Assembly (NCBI GenBank): GCA_964628055.1
Contig: CAZVNL010000004.1
Coordinates: forward strand, 1 to 64,000
Direction of reading: 5' to 3'
Origin: CAZBEL01 sp964628055
Lineage (GTDB): Bacteria > Fidelibacterota > Marinisomatia > Marinisomatales > TCS56
Length of the DNA: 64,000 bases
The stretch's first letter is position 1; every line of letters starts with the position of its first letter. Shown piece after piece: positions 7,393-16,149 of the stretch. Made by a program: the position numbers and the translations under genes. The notes below the pieces were generated by a model. It was not told the DNA's origin. It ran no database searches and saw nothing but the letters and a program-made list of their open reading frames with translations.

Positions 7393-9078
7393 CTATTTTA
7401 TCACTAGCAGTTTGCGCACGGCACTCCCGGAGGAGGTGATCATTCGATAGAAATAGATTCCTGAGCTCACTGCCTGGCTATCCCAGACCACCTGGTACTT
7501 CCCGGGTGGATAATATCCTTGAAGGAGCGCCTCCACTTGTTCACCCTTAAGGTTGTAGATGACAATCTTGGTGGTTGTAGCTTGTGTTAGCCTAAAGGGG
7601 ATGACTGTCGTTGCGTTGCAGGGGTTGGGGTAGTTCTGGTCCAGGTGGAAAAAATCGGGGAGGGTAATGACTGACTGGGGAGTTACTAAGGTCGACCGAA
7701 CCTCGAAGATGAGCACTCCCACGGGACCGGCGGTGTTTTCATCATCAACGGCATGAAACCATAGGGTATCCGATCCCGTGAAACCTGCAGTGGGAGTGTA
7801 GCGGAATTTTCGTTTTCGGGCGCCATATTGGTGAAACGTCCCGTGCTGAGGTATGGTGTCAAGCACGAACCAGAAAATAGCTCCATCGGAATCCTGACCA
7901 GTAAATTCCCCCCGGTAAAGGGAATCCTGGAGTACTTCGATTGTTTGGGTGTTGACCAGGGGGGCCTGGTTGGGAGTCCCGTCATAGAGAAAATCCTGCT
8001 GAGCAAGGAGATCGTTGTTGCGGTAGATTTTTATTGTCCAATCACCATAATAGTTAGACGTGACTGGTAAGACCCACCAAATATACCACCAGCTACTGGG
8101 ATAGGTTGTCCCTGGAGAAAAGGTATAGGAATTCCAGAGGCTTCCTTGATAGTAAAATTTCCAGGTCAACTGATCGTTGGTGTGAGCATTACGCAGACGT
8201 AACCAGGAGTACAGGGTGTCTCCCGCCGTAATATGGGTCTTGGTCGGAGGTCGTTCGCAAACCAAGGCCCAGGAAAGGGGCAATGTGGTAAGGCCGTGGG
8301 ACATGAGTTGGAAGGGCAAGTTGAGGATGTAATCCGGTTGTTGGGCCCAGCGGGAAGAGTCTGTTTGGCACGGTCCCTGGTAGAGGTCCAGGATCGTGTT
8401 ATGGTTTACTTCAAAGTGTAGGTGAGGGCCGGAAGAGAAGCCTGAACTCCCCACCAGGCCCAGGGTATCTCCCACGGTGACTGAATCTCCCACGGCTACC
8501 CGGACAGAGTTCTTACGCATGTGCCAGTACCAGGCCTCCGAGCCGTCTGGATGCTGCACAATGACGCCATTGGCTTGGACACCGTTAACCCAGGCTGTCC
8601 TCCGGTCGAACTCCCCGTCGTGACGGTAAACCACGTAACCGGAAGCAGCGCTGAGAACGGGAATTCCTTCGTCCATGTCGTAGAAATCCAGAAGTTCAAT
8701 GTCCGTACCCTGATGGCCGTCGTAGGTAACGGATCCGCAGGTATAATCCAGAAGGTTATCACTAGGTGACCAGTCCACATAATTCACGGTGGTTTTACCG
8801 GGAGAGTTGATCCCCCCGCCCCCTAAAGGGTCTTCGAAGAGATAGTCTTGGCGTGGATTAGGTTCTATGGCGCCATAGGCGTGGATTTGTTGCCTCACCA
8901 GGTCGTATTGGCTGGGGGAAATGCAGTGGTCATGTGGTGTCCGCCCCCCGCCATGGCCGCCTCCCACTACCAACGTTGGGAGCAATACCCCCGTCACCAA
9001 AAAGTGTAAAAAGCAACTCAAAGTCGAATATAGAAACCTACTTTTGGATGACCTTTTTAAACGAATTGTGAAATTCAT
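7393..9078 (-). CDS. Secreted M23 (LytM) metallopeptidase with C-terminal sorting domain
   Basis: 561 residues. An N-terminal basic stretch and hydrophobic segment (~residues 18-40) act as signal sequence. The M23 domain spans about residues 115-235 with HQGTDIE (zinc His and Asp) and GPHLHFEV (HxH). Next come a beta-sandwich region and a cadherin-like segment (TPTAGFTGSDTLWFHAVDDEN). The end is a type IX sorting domain: YPNPCNATTVIPFRLTQ, then IYNLKGEQV and GIYFYRM. M23 enzymes cut peptidoglycan cross-links or Gly-rich proteins; with this tail it probably acts on the cell surface or outside the cell. Confidence 0.85.
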   Translation of the reverse strand: MNFTIRLKRSSKSRFLYSTLSCFLHFLVTGVLLPTLVVGGGHGGGRTPHDHCISPSQYDLVRQQIHAYGAIEPNPRQDYLFEDPLGGGGINSPGKTTVNYVDWSPSDNLLDYTCGSVTYDGHQGTDIELLDFYDMDEGIPVLSAASGYVVYRHDGEFDRRTAWVNGVQANGVIVQHPDGSEAWYWHMRKNSVRVAVGDSVTVGDTLGLVGSSGFSSGPHLHFEVNHNTILDLYQGPCQTDSSRWAQQPDYILNLPFQLMSHGLTTLPLSWALVCERPPTKTHITAGDTLYSWLRLRNAHTNDQLTWKFYYQGSLWNSYTFSPGTTYPSSWWYIWWVLPVTSNYYGDWTIKIYRNNDLLAQQDFLYDGTPNQAPLVNTQTIEVLQDSLYRGEFTGQDSDGAIFWFVLDTIPQHGTFHQYGARKRKFRYTPTAGFTGSDTLWFHAVDDENTAGPVGVLIFEVRSTLVTPQSVITLPDFFHLDQNYPNPCNATTVIPFRLTQATTTKIVIYNLKGEQVEALLQGYYPPGKYQVVWDSQAVSSGIYFYRMITSSGSAVRKLLVIK

Positions 9079-9187
9079 TGTTATATTATCACAAAGTGCA
9101 AGGAAGGTTTTTTTCAGCTTACCATTTTCATAGAATCTTTGTAGGTTTAATGGTTGTATCGTTCTCTATTTGAAGTTGGAGGTATGT

Positions 9188-9688
9188 ATGAAAAGAATCT
9201 TAAACATTACGGCCCTGTTGAGCGGCGCCTTGTGGATGTCTTGTACTACCATGTCCTTTCTTCCCCGGGAAGGTACGGTTTCCAAGTTTAATTTGGCTAC
9301 TGTAGAATATGTACAGACAGTGAACCAAACCCAACGGGAAACCATGGCACAGGAATTATTCGATCAACTTGATCCCATGCTGGACTCCCTGTTAGCAGGT
9401 GACCGGGAGACTGTGCAGCAATTAGCCACCCTGGTCTCGGAACAGGAAAAAAAGCTCACCACGCTCTCAGCCGAAATGGACAGTACTGAAGCTAATGTCC
9501 TTAAAGTCTCCAGCAAGATGCTTCGGGACCTGGCGGACTTGCGTTCGGCTAACACCAACATGCAACTATACATTGACCAGTTAAAAGGTAACCTGGAGAG
9601 CCTTCCGTTGAACATGTTGCGGGAGCTCAACACCGCCATTGAGCAGTATATCCAGGCCAACAACCCCTCTGAGACGACTACTGAATAA
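9188..9688 (+). CDS. Coiled-coil lipoprotein
   Basis: 166 residues from ATG 9188, which has a TTGGAGG site ~8 nt upstream; an in-frame upstream ATG at 9170 lacks such a site. The N-terminus is a lipoprotein signal (MKRILNITALLSGALWMSC, lipobox before the Cys). The rest is rich in Glu, Gln, Leu and Thr with heptad spacing across residues ~45-150, predicting a long coiled coil. No enzyme motif is seen. It was not recognised as a named family; a periplasmic structural or tethering role is only a guess. Confidence 0.7.
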   Translation: MKRILNITALLSGALWMSCTTMSFLPREGTVSKFNLATVEYVQTVNQTQRETMAQELFDQLDPMLDSLLAGDRETVQQLATLVSEQEKKLTTLSAEMDSTEANVLKVSSKMLRDLADLRSANTNMQLYIDQLKGNLESLPLNMLRELNTAIEQYIQANNPSETTTE

Positions 9689-9887
9689 GACCTTTTACCA
9701 CTTTTTTGCTGTACTGAGAATAACCGGCGGTACAGTTTTAAGCAGATTCGGTTTTCAGGGGGGAATCAAACGGTAGTTAGTTGTGGGGAACAGGTCATAA
9801 CGCCATCATTCCATTTTTCGTTCTTTTGTCATTAATACGACTTCCCCATTTCAACGGGTACTGTTAGGCGATATTCGTTTTCGTTTA

Positions 9888-10508
9888 GTGCGTAATGGAG
9901 ATTCCCGGCGGCGCTACATCTGGATACACGGGGATGAAGACACGGCTCGACGGGCGCTCGATCACCATCTCCAAACCGCTAGAGGGTGGGCTTTTTATAT
10001 CGAGAGTTCCACCCGCGAGGTATCCTTTGGTGATGGTCGGATTGACCCCAACCGCATGTTCAGTCGCTCGGGAGCGGTGAGTGATTTTCTCCGCTGTAAC
10101 CCCCAGTGGACGCCTGCTTACTTAGCAACCCAACTGAATTTACTCGACGAGGCTCGAGAAACCTTTTTAAACCTTCTGTTGCCACCGCCGGGGGGACTTT
10201 TAGTCTCGGTTCATAACAATTCCCAGGGGTATTCGTTGGAGACCGAACGGGATAAAAGTCAGGCCCAGGTGGTGAGGAGCGGTGTCGATCTCCATGACTT
10301 CTTCCTTTGTGTGGCTGAAAAAGATTTCGCCATTTTACAGGATTCCCCTTACAATGTTATTCTCCAGGCGAAGAATATTGAGGATGACGGTTCCCTCTCC
10401 TGCCTGGCTGCCCGGCGAGGGGTTCGCTATGTGAATTGCGAAGTGTCTTTAGGGAATCTTGCCCGGCAACAGGCAATGTTGGCCTATCTTGATGAGCATT
10501 TAGACTAA
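9888..10508 (+). CDS. Conserved hypothetical protein with M14-like (zinc carboxypeptidase) motifs
   Basis: 206 residues from GTG 9888, but the frame is open back to 9801 and the upstream residues (PFQRVLLGDIRFRLVRNG) look like real protein. The true start is therefore probably non-standard or damaged, since no ATG, GTG or TTG occurs between 9801 and 9888. Motifs: IHGDE (HxxE), IDPNRMFSR (similar to the D-x-NRxF of M14 peptidases), VSVHNNSQGYS (third zinc-ligand His), and VNCEV (possible catalytic Glu). Their order and spacing fit a distant M14/AstE-like zinc hydrolase. This is inference from motifs only, so the substrate is unknown. Confidence 0.5.
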   Translation: MRNGDSRRRYIWIHGDEDTARRALDHHLQTARGWAFYIESSTREVSFGDGRIDPNRMFSRSGAVSDFLRCNPQWTPAYLATQLNLLDEARETFLNLLLPPPGGLLVSVHNNSQGYSLETERDKSQAQVVRSGVDLHDFFLCVAEKDFAILQDSPYNVILQAKNIEDDGSLSCLAARRGVRYVNCEVSLGNLARQQAMLAYLDEHLD

Positions 10509-10524
10509 AACTTTAATCCTAAGC

Positions 10525-11007
10525 TCAGTTTCCCCTGGTTGCCTTTCTCTGAGAAGAGCGCCAGTAAAAGAGTAGAACCAGCCCGGCGAGATTAGGAAAC
10601 CAGACCAATGGATGTGACCAGGGAACCCCGGAGAAGGTGACGGAAGAGAGGGGCCAGAGGAATTTTGTGGGGAAAAAGGCCCGGGTGTGGAAGGGGAGAT
10701 CTAACAGAATGTGGAATGGCCAGGCCAACAGCGGAAAAACGAGCGGTTTTTTCCACCTCCACACGCACACTAACAGTAAAGAGACAACCAATAGACTATG
10801 GGTTAAATCATAGACCCAAAGCAACCAGGTTGGCAATGTATCTAACGGGGGCGGTCCGAATTTTAAAGGTCCTTGAAACAACCGAAAAGGAAGGTAGAGA
10901 CCAAAGGAGACTAAATCGGGGAAGGCGCCCCAAAAGGTTGCCCACCAGGGGTGTCCACGGTAGCCAAACAGACCCCGCCCCCATAAAGCGTGACTTAACG
11001 TATCCAC
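10525..11007 (-). CDS. Membrane-bound metal-dependent hydrolase, YdjM/DUF457-like
   Basis: 160 residues from GTG 11007; an in-frame stop lies only two codons upstream, so this start is forced. The protein begins DTLSHALWGRG, has FPDL (~30), YDLTHSLL (~67) and PFHILLDLPFHT (~97), with four or five transmembrane helices. Conserved His/Asp residues near the membrane ends are typical of the DUF457/YdjM inner-membrane family. Homologues are linked to membrane or LexA-regulated functions, but the reaction is not established. It is convergent with the M14-like gene. Confidence 0.65.
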   Translation of the reverse strand: MDTLSHALWGRGLFGYRGHPWWATFWGAFPDLVSFGLYLPFRLFQGPLKFGPPPLDTLPTWLLWVYDLTHSLLVVSLLLVCVWRWKKPLVFPLLAWPFHILLDLPFHTRAFFPTKFLWPLSSVTFSGVPWSHPLVWFPNLAGLVLLFYWRSSQRKATRGN

Positions 11008-11157
11008 AAATGGTTACCCAGTCGCACAGGTTGTAGACTTAGTCAACGACAAAATAAGTCTTTTAACAGCGAATCGCCTAGAATATTTTTCCCCAGAAAT
11101 TGAAATTCAATGTAGTTTTCTAATTGGTAAATACCTAAAAGACAGGAGGTGTTACGC

Positions 11158-11361
11158 ATGTTATCTGGTACCGTTAAAGAATGGGATCGTGATAAGGGTT
11201 ACGGTTTCATCGAAGGGGAGGATGGGAATGATTATTTTGTCCATATTTCGGGATTAAGACCACAATTGAAGCAACGGGGATTACTCCCGGGACAGAAGGT
11301 GTTGTTCGATGTGGATTTTGATATGAAAGGGGACAAGGCCATTAATGTACGCCCTTCTTAG
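11158..11361 (+). CDS. Cold-shock domain protein
   Basis: 67 residues from the ATG at 11158, with a strong CAGGAGG site 7-8 nt upstream. It is a single OB-fold cold-shock domain: SGTVKEWDRDKGYGFIEG carries RNP1 (KGYGFI), and DYFVHIS is RNP2. The C-terminus (DMKGDKAINVRPS) completes the barrel. Such proteins bind single-stranded RNA or DNA and melt mRNA structure. The ~110-nt AT-rich leader before the gene may serve temperature regulation, but no structure was worked out. Confidence 0.9.
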   Translation: MLSGTVKEWDRDKGYGFIEGEDGNDYFVHISGLRPQLKQRGLLPGQKVLFDVDFDMKGDKAINVRPS

Positions 11362-11411
11362 TGTCATTTACCGGTTTGGTAATATAACCGATCGTTACGG
11401 GTTTTAAGGCT

Positions 11412-12602
11412 TTAATAGAAGAACTGCTGTATATCATAGACGGCTACCTTCACACCGGGAGCGGAAACGTCACGAAAGGCGTGTTTTAATTCATTGGCCA
11501 TGCGGCGAATTTCCAGACGCGTAGGGGGTTGGATCTGCCGCTCCGTGAGGACTTGGACATATTCCGGGTTGGTCTCGTAGAATTCGGAGACGTAGATGAT
11601 GTCTCCCTGAGTGAGGGGCATTTTGCTCACCAATTGCGTTGAGGCCTCCCGATGGTGTTTGTGGAACGCTTTCCCCCCCGCCCCTGCTAAAAAGATCACC
11701 CCGATGGCCAACCCGCCCGCTTTGAGTTTTTCCGTGAGCGTGAGGATTGCCTCCAATGATTGGGGCTTATTCAGCAGAGCCAGGAGGTCGGGATCACCAG
11801 ACTCCACACCTAAATAGACCCTTTTCACTCCCCACTCTTTCAACTGGGAGAAGTTATAGGCGCTTTTTTTGATTCCCGTGAATACGTCGATGAATGAAAA
11901 TATAGGCCTGGCAGGTAGCTCTGCCCGGATTTGGCGGAGAATGGGAAGCAGTTTTCGCTGAGGGATTACTAGGGCATTGGCATCGGCCAGGAAAATGCTG
12001 CGGCGCAAACGCACGCCGGCTCCTAAAAAGTCCTTTACTGCGTCTACGTGGTGGGCTACCTCCGCTAAAGGTTTGATGCGGAATGGGCGATCCCGGTAAA
12101 AGTTGCAGAAAGTGCACCGGTTGTAGTTACACCCCTCTGTGATCTGTAACACCAGGGCTAAATACTGGTCGGGCGGCAAGATGGAGATAGGACGGTAAAG
12201 GTCGTGGAAATGTTGTTCCTCTACTTGTAAACGTTCCGGTGTCCAGCGTAGGATTTGATCCACAGCGGACTTGAAAACTTCTGGCAGATGCGAGAATTCT
12301 TGCCGGAGTAGCCCTGCACAACGTTTGATCAGTTCCCAACCATCGCGTTCAGGTAAAGGTTCTACGGCGCGGAATGTTTCCCCCGCCTCACTCCAACGGG
12401 ACTTCTTGAAAAAGCGATTGTCCAGGGTGCGGCGATAGTTCACCCCCTCCACGTACATCCCTACCAGACGCCCTTCCCAATCGAATGTCCACAGGTTGTT
12501 GGCTGGTGTATTAAAAATATTGATGACCTGTGCTTTCAAGGTGAGAAGTACTTCTCGCTGATGGTCTAAAGGGAATTTGTACTGCTGGATTGGCGGTTTC
12601 AT
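11412..12602 (-). CDS. Radical SAM protein with CX4CX2C cluster
   Basis: 396 residues from ATG 12602. The cluster motif is ITEGCNYNRCTFCNF (Cys ~158, 163, 166), which binds the [4Fe-4S] centre that cleaves S-adenosylmethionine. The x4 spacing differs from the classical CX3CX2C but occurs in a subgroup of radical SAM proteins. Further features are IFLADANAL, VYLGVESGDPDLL and AGAGGK (SAM-binding strands). The start is uncertain: the frame is open upstream and residues such as TRIPFYDHNQL before the ATG look coding, overlapping the end of the M48 gene. Product unknown. Confidence 0.75.
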   Translation of the reverse strand: MKPPIQQYKFPLDHQREVLLTLKAQVINIFNTPANNLWTFDWEGRLVGMYVEGVNYRRTLDNRFFKKSRWSEAGETFRAVEPLPERDGWELIKRCAGLLRQEFSHLPEVFKSAVDQILRWTPERLQVEEQHFHDLYRPISILPPDQYLALVLQITEGCNYNRCTFCNFYRDRPFRIKPLAEVAHHVDAVKDFLGAGVRLRRSIFLADANALVIPQRKLLPILRQIRAELPARPIFSFIDVFTGIKKSAYNFSQLKEWGVKRVYLGVESGDPDLLALLNKPQSLEAILTLTEKLKAGGLAIGVIFLAGAGGKAFHKHHREASTQLVSKMPLTQGDIIYVSEFYETNPEYVQVLTERQIQPPTRLEIRRMANELKHAFRDVSAPGVKVAVYDIQQFFY

Positions 12603-12652
12603 TAGCAAAAAGCGTAGCTGGTTGTGGTCATAAAATGGTATGCGGGTTACTA

Positions 12653-13804
12653 TCAGACTTCCATCTGAGATTCGGCCAGGGCCAGGCGCTCCCCAATGGG
12701 TGGATGGGAGTAATACAACACTTTCACCCACCAGACAGGGTAGGCGTTGGAGAGGTTGCGATTGGCCAAGCCGGCTAAGGCTGCTTGGAAGGCTTCTTTC
12801 TGGGGAATGAGTCGTAGGGCGGTTCGGTCGGCTTGGCGTTCCCAGTAGCGCGCCAGGGCGTGGCTGAGGGGACCCAACACGAACCCGGAAAGGAAACTGA
12901 ACAGGAGAATGAAGACGGGGAAGAGGGTGAGATTCCAGCGGGTATTTTCTAAGAAGTAGGGCCAACCCCAACGCAGGACCCGATCCAGGACGAAGAAAAC
13001 CACCAGTTGTTGCAAAGACCCGATGAGGATTTGTTTGGTAAGGTGGTGGTGTTCATAATGCCCTACTTCGTGGGCGATGATGGATTCGATTTCCGGAATA
13101 CTCATGTGCGCCAGGAGATTATCAGCTAGCACCACCCTCCGGGTTTCCCCCAGTCCCGCTAAAAAAGCGTTCTCCTTCTTTGTTTGGCGGCTCATATCCT
13201 CTTTGAAAAAGCCACTGGGTCGCAATCCCCCTTTCCTGAGGAGTTTTTCCAGGCGCTGGGTTAAATCTTGATCGTCGATTGGTTCGTATTTATTGAAAAT
13301 GGGCAGGATTACCACGGGGGCCAGGGTTGTCAATAGAACCCCAACGACGATAGAGGCTAAACTGGTGAGCCACCACCAGTGAAGGGGATAGACCGCCATG
13401 ATCCAAAACAACAATCCCACCAGCAAAAGCGATAGGACCAGTCCAACCAGGTAACCCTTGAGTTGTTCAAGTAGCCAGGAGGCCACGGTATGGTTGGAGA
13501 AATGCCACTTGTGTTCATGGATATATCCGCTGTAGTACCTGAGCGGGAAAGTTACCAAAGTGGCCAGGGTTAGGAGAACGAGCAAGTAGAAAACCACGGT
13601 CATGGCCATGGTGGAACCGAAACGGAGTTGGGTCAGGTAAGCGCTAAATCCGCTGGCGTAGAACATCAGTAAAAATAGTAACGACAAGAGAAAACCGGCG
13701 AGCCCCAGGAGACGTTTCTCTTTTTCATACTGCTGGGCCTGCCTTTGCTTCTCTTCGTCTAACAAGGGATGGATTGAAGGATTTTTCGTGGTTTTTTCGT
13801 GCAT
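12653..13804 (-). CDS. M48 family metalloprotease (Ste24/HtpX-like)
   Basis: 383 residues with about six transmembrane helices. The zinc motif HEVGH lies near residue 245 (IIAHEVGHYEHHHLT). ERQADRTAL further on supplies the third ligand region. Layout and length match Ste24-type CAAX-protease-like membrane enzymes, which degrade misfolded membrane proteins or process peptides in bacteria. It is transcribed on the minus strand together with the esterase upstream (21 nt gap) and the radical SAM protein downstream, probably as an operon. Confidence 0.88.
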   Translation of the reverse strand: MHEKTTKNPSIHPLLDEEKQRQAQQYEKEKRLLGLAGFLLSLLFLLMFYASGFSAYLTQLRFGSTMAMTVVFYLLVLLTLATLVTFPLRYYSGYIHEHKWHFSNHTVASWLLEQLKGYLVGLVLSLLLVGLLFWIMAVYPLHWWWLTSLASIVVGVLLTTLAPVVILPIFNKYEPIDDQDLTQRLEKLLRKGGLRPSGFFKEDMSRQTKKENAFLAGLGETRRVVLADNLLAHMSIPEIESIIAHEVGHYEHHHLTKQILIGSLQQLVVFFVLDRVLRWGWPYFLENTRWNLTLFPVFILLFSFLSGFVLGPLSHALARYWERQADRTALRLIPQKEAFQAALAGLANRNLSNAYPVWWVKVLYYSHPPIGERLALAESQMEV

Positions 13805-13824
13805 GTTACTGTCTATACTGAAGT

Positions 13825-14517
13825 TCAGGTGTGTTTTCTATCGTTAGCGTCAGGTGTGGGTTCCAGGAAATTCCGGATGATGCGGATAGCCGGTAAGGGA
13901 ATCTTGTGGTTGGCTTCCACCCAGGCTAAAGTCACAGAATACCCGGAATTTTTTAAAAGGTTATAAACCACCTGACTTTCGTGTGGATCCACGATGGTGT
14001 CACGGGTTCCGTGAAGCATGAGGATGGGGGTTCCCCGGCTGGTGGGGGTGGCAGCAGTCTGAAGGTGGGCTTGATCTTTAACCATGCCCGCAAACCACAC
14101 CACACCTCCCAGGGCGACCTTCAAGCGCAAGGCGAATTCCAGGGCCAGGCTGGCACCCATGGAAAACCCTACTAAGTAGAGGTTGGTAGGGGAGAACCCC
14201 CTATTTTGCAAATTAGCCAACAAGGTTCTCAAGAGGGTGAAAGAACGTTTGGTTTTCCAGCCTTCCGCGTCGGAACCGCTGAACCAGGTATAGTTCTTGC
14301 CGGTACTGGCCGGGTAAGGAGCGCGGGGGCAGAACCACACCGTAGAAGGGGCTCGTACGGCTTTAGCCACCGTGAGCATGGCGGATTCGTCCCCGGTCCA
14401 GCCGTGGAGGCCTATCACAGCCTGTGTCGGGTGCGCATGAACCTGAAAGGTAGCCAGAGGATGATTCTTTAAGAGTGTTTCGAAGGACTGGTCGGTTGTG
14501 GGGAAGTCGTTCACCAT
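13825..14517 (-). CDS. Alpha/beta hydrolase, phospholipase/carboxylesterase type
   Basis: 230 residues. It shows VIGLHGWTGDE (oxyanion-hole loop), the nucleophile elbow GFSMGAS with catalytic Ser (~113), a Asp in HGTRDTIVDP (~175) and a His in EANHKIP (~206). This is a complete Ser-Asp-His triad of the YpfH/carboxylesterase group. There is no signal peptide, so it is probably cytoplasmic. Substrate unknown; short acyl esters are likely. The gene precedes the M48 protease on the same strand. Confidence 0.85.
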   Translation of the reverse strand: MVNDFPTTDQSFETLLKNHPLATFQVHAHPTQAVIGLHGWTGDESAMLTVAKAVRAPSTVWFCPRAPYPASTGKNYTWFSGSDAEGWKTKRSFTLLRTLLANLQNRGFSPTNLYLVGFSMGASLALEFALRLKVALGGVVWFAGMVKDQAHLQTAATPTSRGTPILMLHGTRDTIVDPHESQVVYNLLKNSGYSVTLAWVEANHKIPLPAIRIIRNFLEPTPDANDRKHT

Positions 14518-14562
14518 TCTTCCAGGGGTACAGATAGTGCCGTTAATCCATTTACGGGAAGG

Positions 14563-14826
14563 TTACTCGCAGCAGCAATTATCCACCACGGTAATGTTGT
14601 TCTTCTCCGCCCCGATTATTTGATAGCGCACGCAGGCACCGATTTGCAATTCCTCGAGCGTTGTATCGGCTACAAATTCTGCAATGTTCTCCGCAGCGAC
14701 CTCCGTGAAAAGGTACCCTTCGGTGAGGTCGCCACAGTCAGCGCAATCATTGCCTTTATTGCAGGCCCCGGTAACAATTAGGATTGCCGTAAACAAACTG
14801 ATTACGATGGCGAAACGTCGTTTCAT
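14563..14826 (-). CDS. Small Cys-rich lipoprotein
   Basis: 87 residues with a lipobox: MKRRFAIVISLFTAILIVTGAC. After processing, ~66 residues remain, with DCADCGD near the N-terminus, a single Cys in GACVRYQ, and a C-terminal NCCCE. The paired cysteines could bind metal or form disulfides in the periplasm. A GGAGG site precedes the ATG. No family was recognised. Confidence 0.7.
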   Translation of the reverse strand: MKRRFAIVISLFTAILIVTGACNKGNDCADCGDLTEGYLFTEVAAENIAEFVADTTLEELQIGACVRYQIIGAEKNNITVVDNCCCE

Positions 14827-14846
14827 AGAACCTCCGTTAAGTGATC

Positions 14847-15164
14847 TTATGGGGTTTTTGGGAAGTTAGCGGCGGCCGTCAGCACCCACTTGGCGTTAGC
14901 GGGGGTACGGCTGGGTTCCAGGCGGTAGAGCTCCCCGGTTGCCGTGTCCAGGAGATAATGCCAGTGAGTACGGTCGATGGAGAAACTCTGGAGTTGGTAG
15001 CGGCCACTCTGGTTGCTTTTGGTCGTTTCCTGTTTAATATAGGTCTCCAGGCGTTTTAGGATTGCCCGTAGGGAATCGTCCTGAAGTTCGGTTGATCCCA
15101 GGAAGAAAAAGATGCCCATCATCAGGGCAATCCCCGAGATCAGACCCGTAAGGTACTGTTTCAT
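14847..15164 (-). CDS. Conserved hypothetical membrane-anchored protein
   Basis: 105 residues. One N-terminal transmembrane helix (MKQYLTGLISGIALMMGIFF), then a charged segment, then a small beta domain: WHYLLDTATGELYRLEPS and ANAKWVL. The 'LDTxTGElyrl' pattern is frequent in short envelope proteins of FCB bacteria and resembles a single propeller-like strand pair. A strong AAGGAGG site precedes the ATG. Function unknown. It lies between the small lipoprotein and the MBL hydrolase on the same strand. Confidence 0.65.
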   Translation of the reverse strand: MKQYLTGLISGIALMMGIFFFLGSTELQDDSLRAILKRLETYIKQETTKSNQSGRYQLQSFSIDRTHWHYLLDTATGELYRLEPSRTPANAKWVLTAAANFPKTP

Positions 15165-15184
15165 AAACCCTCCTTTCTTGAGCG

Positions 15185-15838
15185 TTACGATCTTCTGCGG
15201 CTCGCCTCGTAAGCGGCCATGCGTTCAACGAAATCGGCTTCATTCTCAGCCTGTAAAAGGGGACTGAGGAGAATGTTTTCTTCCAGGGTGGCCGTGGGTT
15301 GCGGCCCATAGTCGTGGCCCGGATAAATGGTTGTATTTCCCGGTAAAATAAGCACTTTCTGGTACACGGAATGATATAATTGGCAGACGTCGCTCCCGGG
15401 ACTGACGGTTCGTCCGGTGCGCCCGATGAACAAGGTATCCCCGGTGAATAAGGCATCTTCCATGAGGAAACATACCGAATCGGGATAATGCCCTGGTGTG
15501 TATAACGCCTGGATCCGGACGTTACCCAGACTGATGATACTACCTTCTTGTAGGGGCATAAGGTGTTCAGTGCCGATTTTTCGGGCGCCAGACTCGTGAA
15601 CGGCCACCCGAGCTTCCGGATAGCGGTGCAGGTAATCCCTCAAATAGACAAGGTGGTCCCCGTGGGTGTGGGTGATGCCGATGTATTTTAGGGTTTTCAA
15701 GTAGGATTGTAATCCCTGGAGGGGCAGGGCCGCGTCCACTAAAAATTGTTCCCTGGTGGTGGTCTCCGTGACCAGGTAGGTCAGGTTGTCATCGAAACCA
15801 CCCTTAAAAGAACGGATGGAGAGTAGATTTTTTCGCAT
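15185..15838 (-). CDS. MBL-fold metallohydrolase (glyoxalase II / persulfide dioxygenase-like)
   Basis: 217 residues. Metal ligands: THTHGDHL (HxHxDH, ~60), YTPGHYPDS (His ~111), FTGDTLFIGRTGR (Asp ~131), and YPGHDYGPQ (His ~178). The GDTLFIGRTGRT string and PGHDYG are characteristic of the ETHE1-like and glyoxalase II branch, which acts on glutathione-type thioesters or persulfides. At 217 residues it lacks the extra C-terminal helices of true glyoxalase II, favouring the shorter ETHE1-like group. Cytoplasmic. Confidence 0.85.
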   Translation of the reverse strand: MRKNLLSIRSFKGGFDDNLTYLVTETTTREQFLVDAALPLQGLQSYLKTLKYIGITHTHGDHLVYLRDYLHRYPEARVAVHESGARKIGTEHLMPLQEGSIISLGNVRIQALYTPGHYPDSVCFLMEDALFTGDTLFIGRTGRTVSPGSDVCQLYHSVYQKVLILPGNTTIYPGHDYGPQPTATLEENILLSPLLQAENEADFVERMAAYEASRRRS

Positions 15839-15936
15839 GTTTTAAGAAATGATGCTGACTCTAAAGGGGTTGTAGTTTATTTTTCCATAGGGATAAATGT
15901 ACTACTTTCGTTCAATTAATAGCATAAGGAGTCGTT

Positions 15937-16149
15937 ATGAAGCAGACAGCGGTTTATTTAATCCTCATTGGCATTGCTGTCTTTATCCTGGCTTTCCTGG
16001 GAACCATCATTAAATATGTTGTCAGTCATCCCCTATTGGGGTTGGCGTTATTGGCCATCTTGGTAGGCGTGGCGTTGTTGCTTTACAGCTTTTACCAGGA
16101 AGGGCAATCCTCGGAAGAAGAGAAACCGTTAAAGAAGGTTGAGAAATGA
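15937..16149 (+). CDS. Small two-helix membrane protein
   Basis: 70 residues with a TAAGGAG site before the ATG. Two hydrophobic helices (about 4-27 and 33-53) and an acidic/basic tail (GQSSEEEKPLKK). No family was recognised. Its stop codon overlaps the ATG of the YbjQ gene (ATGA at 16146), so the two are translated together. Confidence 0.7.
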   Translation: MKQTAVYLILIGIAVFILAFLGTIIKYVVSHPLLGLALLAILVGVALLLYSFYQEGQSSEEEKPLKKVEK

